A stretch of DNA of 5,000 nucleotides from Acidobacteriota bacterium (GTDB lineage: Bacteria > Acidobacteriota > Vicinamibacteria > Fen-336), in NCBI GenBank assembly GCA_003155335.1, contig PMCG01000209.1, forward strand, positions 3,230 through 8,229, written 5' to 3'. The notes beneath the pieces are model-generated. The model was not told the origin of the DNA, ran no database searches, and worked only from the letters and a program-made list of their open reading frames with translations. Shown in pieces: positions 1 through 5,000 of this stretch (position 1 is its first letter; every line of letters starts with the position of its first letter). The translations under genes were made by a program, and so were the position numbers.

Positions 1-588
1 AAGCCCTACATCCACGCCAACTACATGAAGACCTGGCGGCAGATGGAGAAGCTCGTGCGGACAGGTCTGGTCCGGCACATCGGGACCTCCAACATGACCA
101 TCCCGAAGCTGAGGCTGTTGCTGGGCGACGCGGAGATCCGGCCGGCGGCCAATGAAATGGAGCTGCATCCTCACCTCCAGCAGCCCGAACTGTTCCGCTA
201 CGTCGTCGAGCACGGCATCGTGCCTATCGGCTACAGCCCCATCGGCTCACCCGGCCGGCCCGAGCGAGACAGGACGCCGGAGGACACAGTCGACATCGAG
301 GACCCCGTGATCGTCTCGATCGCGAAGCGCGTCGGCGTGGCTCCTGCGGTCGTGTGCGTGAAGTGGGCGATCCAGCGCGGCCACGTGCCGATCCCGTTCT
401 CGGTCAAGCGCGCGAACTACCTCGGCAACCTGCGGGCCGCGGTGAGCGAGCCACTGACGGCCGAGGACATGGCCGCGATCGCTCGCATCGACAAGAACTG
501 CCGGCTGATCAAGGGCCAGGTCTTCCTGTGGCGAGAGGGCCAGAGCTGGGAGGACCTGTGGGACGTGAACGGCGAGATCGCGCGCTGA
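1..588 (+). CDS. Aldo/keto reductase, C-terminal part (5' end outside window)
   Basis: This is the C-terminal 195 residues of an NAD(P)H-dependent aldo/keto reductase, a cytosolic TIM-barrel enzyme that reduces aldehydes or ketones. The frame is open from base 1, so the ATG at 25 is internal and not the start. Visible family motifs, numbered from base 1, are GLVRHIGTSN (about residues 22-31, the GxxRxIGVSN signature), NEMELHP (51-57, matching NQVExHP), GYSPIGS (77-83, with the Tyr that stacks on nicotinamide) and the cofactor-loop block PIPFSVKRANYLGN (130-143). The tail IKGQVFLW and the ending WEDLWDVNG are distinctive. The catalytic Asp/Tyr/Lys/His tetrad would lie in roughly 135 missing upstream residues. 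The loop lacks the usual Lys and Arg that hold the 2'-phosphate of NADPH (Phe133 and Asn139 here), so cofactor preference is uncertain. The substrate cannot be told. The gene ends 26 bases before the next one on the same strand. Confidence 0.93.
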   Translation, partial: KPYIHANYMKTWRQMEKLVRTGLVRHIGTSNMTIPKLRLLLGDAEIRPAANEMELHPHLQQPELFRYVVEHGIVPIGYSPIGSPGRPERDRTPEDTVDIEDPVIVSIAKRVGVAPAVVCVKWAIQRGHVPIPFSVKRANYLGNLRAAVSEPLTAEDMAAIARIDKNCRLIKGQVFLWREGQSWEDLWDVNGEIAR

Positions 589-597
589 TCGCGTCCG

Positions 598-608
598 TGC
601 GCTATCAT
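598..608 (+). promoter_or_regulatory. Promoter -10-like element before the GH5 gene, possibly leaderless
   Basis: The sequence TGCGCTATCAT ends six bases before the ATG at 615. Its TATCAT hexamer (603-608) resembles a sigma-70-type -10 box, and normal spacing would put the transcription start on or next to the A of the ATG. No Shine-Dalgarno sequence is visible in the 26-base gap after the upstream stop, which agrees with a leaderless transcript. The same nine bases, TGCGCTATC, recur before the PhzF-family gene at 1868. No -35 box close to TTGACA is seen at 17-base spacing. The assignment is inferred from position and repetition. Confidence 0.4.
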
Positions 609-614
609 TTGGCC

Positions 615-1793
615 ATGATCGCCAAGGGAGTCTTCGTCGCTCTGGCCTGCTGCGCCGCTCTGCTGGCCGCGCTTCGCGTCAGCGCAGCGGAGTTCACCTC
701 CAACCCCTCGGGATTCGAGATTCGCCGGGGAGTGAACCTCAGCCACTGGCTCTCCCAGTGCTTCGGCTGGTCGCCCCGCAACACGTTCATCACCGAGAAG
801 GACATCCGCTTCATCAAGAGCCTGGGCTACGACCATGTGCGCATCCCGATCGACGAGAAGGAACTCTGGACCGAGGACGGCAAGCCGTCCGAAGCGGCCT
901 TTGCCTATCTGACGCGCTGTCTCGACTGGTGTGCCAAGTACAAGCTGCGCGCCATCGTCGACCTGCACACGATCCGGGCGCATCACTTCAACGCGCCCTT
1001 CGAGGGCGGCAAGATCACACTCTGGACCGACGTCAAGGCCCAGGACAATTTCATCCGGCTGTGGCATGAGATCTCGGAGCGCCTAGCGAAGTATCCGGCC
1101 AGTGCAGTCGCCTACGAGGTCATGAACGAGCCCGTGGCTGACGATCCTGAGGACTGGAATCGTCTGGTGAGCCGGGCGGTCACTGCCATCCGATCCAAGG
1201 AGCCGGCGCGCGTCCTCATCATCGGCGCGAACATGTGGCAGACCCCCGAGAACTTCCCCAGTCTCAAGGTGCCCGAGGGCGACCGGAACATCATCCTGAG
1301 CGTCCATAGCTACGCGCCCCTCATCTTCACGCACTACAAGGCCAACTGGACGCCGCTCAAGACGTACGCCGGCGCGGTCCACTACCCAGGGCCACCGATC
1401 TCAGAAGCGGACTTCGAAGCCTATGCCGACCGCAAGGACCCGTTGGTCGCGGGTCGTATGCCGGATGCCCGCGTGCCCTACGGTCGGCAGAAGCTTCAGG
1501 AGGTGTTCGCACCGGCCATCCGGCGAGCGCGCGAGCTCGGACTTCAGCTCTACTGCGGCGAGTTCGGCTGCCTGCCCACTGTCGCGCGGAAGGACCGGCT
1601 CAAGTACTACACGGACATCGTGTCCGTCTTCGAAAAGAACGGCATGGCCTTCGCGAACTGGGACTACAAGGGCGACTTCGGCATCATGGGCTTCGACAGA
1701 GAGAAGATGCAGACCCTCGCGCCTGACGCCGGACTGATCGAGACCCTGCTTCACACCGGGAAGCCGACTCCGCCCTACCCGCCGCAAGACTGA
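615..1793 (+). CDS. Secreted glycoside hydrolase family 5 (cellulase-like)
   Basis: This 392-residue protein is a GH5 (clan A) retaining beta-glycosidase, probably exported to the periplasm or outside. Residues 1-24 are a Sec signal peptide: Lys4, a hydrophobic core, then VSA|AEF as the likely cut site. The (beta/alpha)8 barrel follows with the full GH5 set: RGVNLSHW near the start, Arg76 in VRIPI, His118 in DLH, Asn171-Glu172 in NEP (acid/base), His231 and Tyr233 in HSY, Glu316 in GEFG (nucleophile) and Trp349 in NWDYKG. No carbohydrate-binding module, linker or dockerin is present. The stretch between His231 and Glu316 is about 85 residues, long for this barrel segment, and may shape the substrate cleft. 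The frame stays open upstream to 354, inside the reductase gene, but only the ATG at 615 gives a signal peptide, so that start is chosen. The substrate (beta-1,4-glucan, beta-1,3-glucan or mannan) and GH5 subfamily cannot be fixed from sequence alone. Confidence 0.93.
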   Translation: MIAKGVFVALACCAALLAALRVSAAEFTSNPSGFEIRRGVNLSHWLSQCFGWSPRNTFITEKDIRFIKSLGYDHVRIPIDEKELWTEDGKPSEAAFAYLTRCLDWCAKYKLRAIVDLHTIRAHHFNAPFEGGKITLWTDVKAQDNFIRLWHEISERLAKYPASAVAYEVMNEPVADDPEDWNRLVSRAVTAIRSKEPARVLIIGANMWQTPENFPSLKVPEGDRNIILSVHSYAPLIFTHYKANWTPLKTYAGAVHYPGPPISEADFEAYADRKDPLVAGRMPDARVPYGRQKLQEVFAPAIRRARELGLQLYCGEFGCLPTVARKDRLKYYTDIVSVFEKNGMAFANWDYKGDFGIMGFDREKMQTLAPDAGLIETLLHTGKPTPPYPPQD

Positions 1794-1867
1794 GGGCGAC
1801 GCTTTCAGATCTTCCATTTTCGCTGCGGCGGCGTCTGTCGACTGCCGTCTAGCCGAACCGGCCGGCC

Positions 1868-1883
1868 TGCGCTATCTTGCGCA
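1868..1883 (+). promoter_or_regulatory. Promoter -10-like element inside a short inverted repeat, before the PhzF-family gene
   Basis: TGCGCTATCTT (1868-1878) shares its first nine bases with the element before the GH5 gene. Its TATCTT hexamer (1873-1878) would place the transcription start near 1885, giving a leader of about 12 bases that still includes the ribosome binding site. The hexamer is flanked exactly by TGCGC and GCGCA (1868-1872 and 1879-1883), a 5-base inverted repeat with the putative -10 box as the loop. This could be a regulator site or chance. No good -35 box is seen. Confidence 0.4.
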
Positions 1884-1885
1884 TC

Positions 1886-1890
1886 GGAGG
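1886..1890 (+). promoter_or_regulatory. Ribosome binding site of the PhzF-family gene
   Basis: GGAGG lies six bases before the ATG at 1897, a near-ideal Shine-Dalgarno sequence and spacing. It fixes the start of the PhzF-family gene and contrasts with the GH5 gene, which has none. Confidence 0.8.
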
Positions 1891-1896
1891 CCCAGC

Positions 1897-2760
1897 ATGC
1901 GCTCGCGCTTTCGTCAGATCGACGTGTTCACTGAAGTGCCGCTGCGCGGGAACCCCGTGGCAGTGGTCTGTGAGGCCGCTGGGATGACAGCGGACCAGAT
2001 GCAGGCCCTGGCCCGGTGGACCAATCTGTCCGAGACGACCTTCCTCCTGCCGCCCACCGATCCAGCAGCCGACTACCGCGTGCGCATTTTCACGCCCGGT
2101 GGAGAGCTGCCGTTTGCAGGTCATCCGACCCTCGGGTCTGCCCACGCGTGGCTGGCCGAGGGCGGCCGACCGAAGGCCGCCGCAGTCGTGGTCCAGGAGT
2201 GTGGCGTGGGCCTCGTCCGCGTTCACCTAAGGGGAGAGTCCGCAGCGAACGGGGCGATGCCCCTGGCCTTCGAGGCCCCTCCCGCCCGCGTGGAACCAGC
2301 CGAGGAGTCTCTTCTCGTGCAGGTCGCGCGGGCGCTCGGCATCGATCGGCAGGTGATCCGAGACGCGCGCTGGCTCGACAACGGACCGAAGTGGCTCGCG
2401 CTCATGCTCCCGTCTGCCGCTGCCGTCCTGACGCTCGATCCCGACCATGCAGCTCTCCGACATCTCGCCAAGGTCGGGGTGGTCGGGCCCTACGCCCACG
2501 GCGAAGGCGACGGCTGCGACTTCGAGGTGCGGGCGTTTGCCGCGCCCCTCGGGATCCACGAGGACCCGGTCACGGGAAGTCTCAATGCCAGCCTGGCCGA
2601 ATGGCTCACGTCCTCGGGTGTCGCACCGTCCCGATACGTCGTCGGCCAGGGCCAGCGCCTGGGCCGCGCCGGCCGTGTCGCGATCGAGCGCAGGACGGAT
2701 GGACGGATCCTAGTCGGTGGAGCGTCGGTGACCTGCATCGAGGGGTCGCTCGTCGTCTGA
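1897..2760 (+). CDS. PhzF family isomerase/epimerase-like protein
   Basis: This 287-residue cytosolic protein belongs to the PhzF/diaminopimelate-epimerase-fold family and has the usual length for it (about 260-300). The N-terminus RFRQIDVFTEVPLRGNPVAV is the family opening. Glu46 in NLSETTF matches the general acid/base Glu45 of PhzF. FTPGGELPFAGHPT (65-78) gives Gly75-His76, matching Gly73-His74. EDPVTGSLNASLAEWL (from 222) gives Asp223 and Ser228, matching Asp208 and Ser213. All catalytic positions are therefore kept, so the protein is probably an active enzyme. PhzF itself isomerises trans-2,3-dihydro-3-hydroxyanthranilate in phenazine synthesis, but no other phenazine gene is visible and most family members have unknown substrates. 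The start is set by GGAGG six bases upstream. The gene seems to be transcribed from its own promoter and ends 8 bases from a convergent gene. Confidence 0.93.
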   Translation: MRSRFRQIDVFTEVPLRGNPVAVVCEAAGMTADQMQALARWTNLSETTFLLPPTDPAADYRVRIFTPGGELPFAGHPTLGSAHAWLAEGGRPKAAAVVVQECGVGLVRVHLRGESAANGAMPLAFEAPPARVEPAEESLLVQVARALGIDRQVIRDARWLDNGPKWLALMLPSAAAVLTLDPDHAALRHLAKVGVVGPYAHGEGDGCDFEVRAFAAPLGIHEDPVTGSLNASLAEWLTSSGVAPSRYVVGQGQRLGRAGRVAIERRTDGRILVGGASVTCIEGSLVV

Positions 2761-2768
2761 CGACTGCG

Positions 2769-5000
2769 CTAGGAGACGGTGATCGCCAGGCCCTCTTGGG
2801 CCACGGCAAAGTCGAAGAACCGGGCGCGCGGGTTGGGCGGATCGGTCGAAAGGCGCTGCCTGAGCGCCCGCGCATCGTCCGGCGACTTGGCCACGATCAG
2901 CAGGAAGCCGCCGCCACCTGCTCCCAGGAGCTTGGCGCCGAGGAGCTGGCCGCGCACGCTGTCGAGGATCGCCTCGATCGCCGGCGTCGTCGAGTCGGGA
3001 TCAAGCGCCTTGTTGAGTTGCCAAGCGAGGTCGATGAGGCGGCCGAAGCGCGCGCCGTCCTTGGCCGAGAGCGCAGTGGCCATCTCGGGCGGGAGGGCGC
3101 GCAGCTGGCGCAAGGTCTCCATGCTCGCGCGGTCGCGGTCGAGGTAGTTGCCGACCACGGTCTGCAGGATGTCCTTGGCGAGCCGCCTGATGCCGGTGTA
3201 GTAGAGCAGCGTCACACCCTCGTTCGCGCGCGGGTCGATGAGCTCGCTCGGCAGGAAGTGCAGCCGTGGATCAGGGACCAGCCCGGGCTCGGTCGTGATC
3301 ATCTTGACGCCCGGGACGACGCCACCGACCTGGTCCTGCCAGCCGCCGCCCGTGGTCAGCTCTTGCTCGAGCTGCAGGACGGCATTGAAGAGCTCGCGCG
3401 GCGTGATCGCGTGGCCGGTCAGCCGACCGAGCACACCCATCGAGACCGCGCCGATGATGCTTGACGTGCCAAGACCGCTGCCGCTTGGGATGGCGGCCAG
3501 CGTCGTCAGCTCGAGACCGCCGCCGAACAGCCGCAGCATCTCGGGCAGGGTGGCGACGCCTTTGGGCCAAGTGGCGTGTGCCGGCGAGAACCCGGTCAAC
3601 GCGAGCGCGGCCTTGATGATGCCGAAGTGGGCGGTCGGCTCGCGGTAGTCGAGCAGGTCGGCGAGGCTCGTGACGACGACGCGTGTGCCGTGGTCGATCG
3701 ACGTCAGGCGCACCTCGGGCTCGGGAATCACACGCGCGTAGACGTGAATCGGCGGTTGACCGTTCAGCGTGACGGCCGCGTTCACCACACAGCCGCCGTG
3801 CTCCAGCGCGTACGGCGGCGTGTCGGTCCAGCCGCCGGCAAGATCGAGCCGCACCGGCGCGCGTCCCCAGATGATCTCGTCGCTGCGCAGCGCGCTCTTG
3901 GGATACTGTGATGCCGGCTGCGTGCTGAAGACGATGACGTGCCCGAGGTGGGCGAAGGCGGCGTGTTGCGCGCTCCTCGTCCATGCCGCGACGCTCGCAC
4001 CCGGGGTGTGGGTCAGGTCTAGTGCCGCCAGCCAATCCCGCTCGTCCGAATCCAGCGCGCCCGAGAGCCGTTCGATCAGGCGCACGCCGCTCCCCGGCTC
4101 GCGCCTGTCCAGCTGATCGAGCGCCGTGCCTAGGCTGTGCAGGATGCGCGAGACTTCCAGCCGTTCGAGCCCGTCACGCTCGGCGACCTGCGCGCACTCG
4201 TGATAGGTGGCTCGCACGAGCTCAACGAACCACTGCGCGCGTTCCGCTTCTTCGAGCTGCTGCCAGACGTACGCCAGCTCGCGCGCCGACAGCTCGCTCT
4301 CGGCACGAAACACGTGCAAGCCCGCTTGCCGGATTGCCTCAGCGCGGTGTAAGACCCGCCGGCGATGGAAGGCTGCCAGATCGGTGAGCTGGAGCATCTC
4401 CGCGAAGCTGTAGCGATCGGCCGCATGCCAGGCGCGCCGTTGGTTGTCGTCAACCGTGCGGGGATCGAGCAGGAAGAGCCAAGCACGATGGTCTTCCATC
4501 TTCTCTGCCGCCGGGAAGAAGCGGCCGTTCCAGACACAGCGCGCTGCAGGCGGAACACTCGCGTCCCAGACGTCCGTGGCATGAGCGCCAAGAGCCGTCA
4601 GCCACTCGCTGAGCGGCAGGCCGGCGAGCGTGCCGCCGGTCTCGGCGCACTTGTGAAGCACGTCGTGGCTCGCGTAGCCGCGCACAAAGAAGGCCGGCTC
4701 GCCGCGACGGGTGCGGCCGGCCAGTACGTCCAGCGCGGCGCGTGGCGGCAGCGCGACCGGCATGGTTACGTCGACGCCGATGACGGCGTTCTCGCCGCCG
4801 AGCGTCAGGGCCGCATCGATGCGGCAGCCCTCGACCCACGAGTTGCGCCCGCGGATCGCACCGTTCTCTCCGAGCGTGTTGTTGATGCTGAGACAGGCCT
4901 CGTGGTACGAGCTGCGGCGGTCGATGCTGAGCAGATCGTTGCCGCTGCTGATCAACTGACGCGTCGTGCCGAAGTGCAGGAAGCCGCAGCGCGGCAGCAG
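2769..5000 (-). CDS. fkp: Bifunctional fucokinase / fucose-1-phosphate guanylyltransferase (FKP-like), 5' end outside window
   Basis: About 743 C-terminal residues of a two-domain cytosolic enzyme are visible, numbered here from base 5000 downward. FKP phosphorylates L-fucose with ATP and then makes GDP-L-fucose from the product, the salvage route that feeds fucosylation of surface glycans. Residues 1-80 are the end of the fucose pyrophosphorylase domain: FLHFGTTRQL, then a repetitive stretch typical of a left-handed beta-helix (SINNTLGENG, RGRNSWVEGC). WNGRFFP (157-163) and a helix-rich linker follow. From about 375 comes a GHMP kinase with all three motifs: GRAPVRLDLAGGWTDTPP (379-396), PSGSGLGTSS (505-514, ATP loop) and GAGGGGF (693-699). 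Asp556 in GGWQDQ is the probable catalytic base. Known bifunctional FKPs are about 950 residues, so roughly 200, including the nucleotidyltransferase motif, are missing upstream. The frame is open to base 5000, and the TTG at 4955 is internal. A heptose-7-phosphate kinase relative is possible for the kinase domain alone, but the fused upstream domain favours FKP. Confidence 0.88.
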   Translation of the reverse strand: MLPRCGFLHFGTTRQLISSGNDLLSIDRRSSYHEACLSINNTLGENGAIRGRNSWVEGCRIDAALTLGGENAVIGVDVTMPVALPPRAALDVLAGRTRRGEPAFFVRGYASHDVLHKCAETGGTLAGLPLSEWLTALGAHATDVWDASVPPAARCVWNGRFFPAAEKMEDHRAWLFLLDPRTVDDNQRRAWHAADRYSFAEMLQLTDLAAFHRRRVLHRAEAIRQAGLHVFRAESELSARELAYVWQQLEEAERAQWFVELVRATYHECAQVAERDGLERLEVSRILHSLGTALDQLDRREPGSGVRLIERLSGALDSDERDWLAALDLTHTPGASVAAWTRSAQHAAFAHLGHVIVFSTQPASQYPKSALRSDEIIWGRAPVRLDLAGGWTDTPPYALEHGGCVVNAAVTLNGQPPIHVYARVIPEPEVRLTSIDHGTRVVVTSLADLLDYREPTAHFGIIKAALALTGFSPAHATWPKGVATLPEMLRLFGGGLELTTLAAIPSGSGLGTSSIIGAVSMGVLGRLTGHAITPRELFNAVLQLEQELTTGGGWQDQVGGVVPGVKMITTEPGLVPDPRLHFLPSELIDPRANEGVTLLYYTGIRRLAKDILQTVVGNYLDRDRASMETLRQLRALPPEMATALSAKDGARFGRLIDLAWQLNKALDPDSTTPAIEAILDSVRGQLLGAKLLGAGGGGFLLIVAKSPDDARALRQRLSTDPPNPRARFFDFAVAQEGLAITVS

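Larger units (their letters stand above)
1794..1896. other. Intergenic region between GH5 and PhzF-family genes
   Basis: This 103-base gap has no plausible small gene. It contains a perfect palindrome CCGGCCGG (1858-1865) and only a weak, widely spaced 5-base inverted repeat (GACGC 1798-1802 with GCGTC 1831-1835). No hairpin followed by a T-run is present, so there is no recognisable intrinsic terminator for the GH5 gene. The right end carries the promoter-like element and ribosome binding site described separately. Confidence 0.6.

Noticed and set aside
354..614. Upstream extension of the GH5 frame into the reductase gene.
   Set aside because: The added 87 residues are Arg-rich shadow sequence of the reductase gene and would bury the signal peptide. 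The ATG at 615 gives a proper secreted protein.
636..653. Cys12-Cys13 in the GH5 signal peptide as a lipobox, which would make it a lipoprotein.
   Set aside because: Residues before Cys12 (Ala-Leu-Ala) and Cys13 (Leu-Ala-Cys) do not fit the lipobox pattern, the position is too early in the hydrophobic core, and a good VSA|AEF signal peptidase I site follows.
417..1067. Antisense reading frames opposite the reductase and GH5 genes, here and at 1401-1817.
   Set aside because: They lie fully opposite genes with clear motifs, have shadow-type composition, and show no recognisable domain or start signal.
1798..1835. GACGC/GCGTC inverted repeat after the GH5 stop as a terminator.
   Set aside because: The stem is only five pairs with a 28-base loop and no T-run follows.
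2016..3464. Open reading frame of 482 codons on the + strand crossing the PhzF and FKP genes.
   Set aside because: It is Arg/Gly/Pro-rich low-information translation typical of an alternate frame in GC-rich DNA. It overlaps two genes with clear conserved motifs and has no ribosome binding site or recognisable domain.
4953..4955. TTG as a start codon of the - strand FKP-like gene.
   Set aside because: The frame continues to base 5000, and the extra residues (FLHFGTTRQL) match the fucose pyrophosphorylase family, so the true start lies outside the window.
1..5000. A novel multi-gene defence or mobile system.
   Set aside because: All coding space is filled by four recognisable metabolic enzymes. 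No integrase, transposase, nuclease, repeat array or toxin-antitoxin pair is present.

Overview
The window is GC-rich bacterial DNA with four protein-coding genes packed almost end to end and no RNA gene, mobile element, CRISPR array or long non-coding stretch. Three genes lie on the + strand and one on the - strand. Two genes run off the edges. The high GC, the strong G/C preference at third codon positions, the mix of genes and the TATCWT-like promoter elements would fit an uncultivated soil or sediment bacterium such as Acidobacteriota, Methylomirabilota/Rokubacteria, Planctomycetota or Verrucomicrobiota. This placement is a guess from gene content, and nothing here is a phylogenetic marker.

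Layout: (1) Bases 1-588 hold the C-terminal part of an aldo/keto reductase; its N-terminal half and catalytic tetrad lie upstream of the window. (2) After 26 bases comes a complete secreted glycoside hydrolase of family GH5 (615-1793), with a signal peptide and all canonical GH5 active-site residues. (3) A 103-base gap carries a promoter-like element and a good ribosome binding site for a complete PhzF-family isomerase (1897-2760). (4) Only 8 bases further on is the stop codon of a convergent - strand gene that fills 2769-5000. It is most of a bifunctional fucokinase / fucose-1-phosphate guanylyltransferase (FKP type); about 200 N-terminal residues, including the nucleotidyltransferase catalytic motif, lie beyond base 5000.

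How they might work together: the secreted GH5 enzyme would cut a beta-glycan outside the cytoplasm. The aldo/keto reductase could act on sugars or other carbonyl compounds. FKP would salvage free L-fucose into GDP-fucose for surface glycans. These are all carbohydrate-related, but the sequence does not show that they form one pathway. The PhzF-like protein has no obvious partner here. I see no convincing new multi-gene system.

The more interesting details are a 9-base motif (TGCGCTATC) shared by the starts of the GH5 and PhzF genes, which suggests a leaderless GH5 transcript, and unusual residues in the cofactor-binding loop of the aldo/keto reductase.
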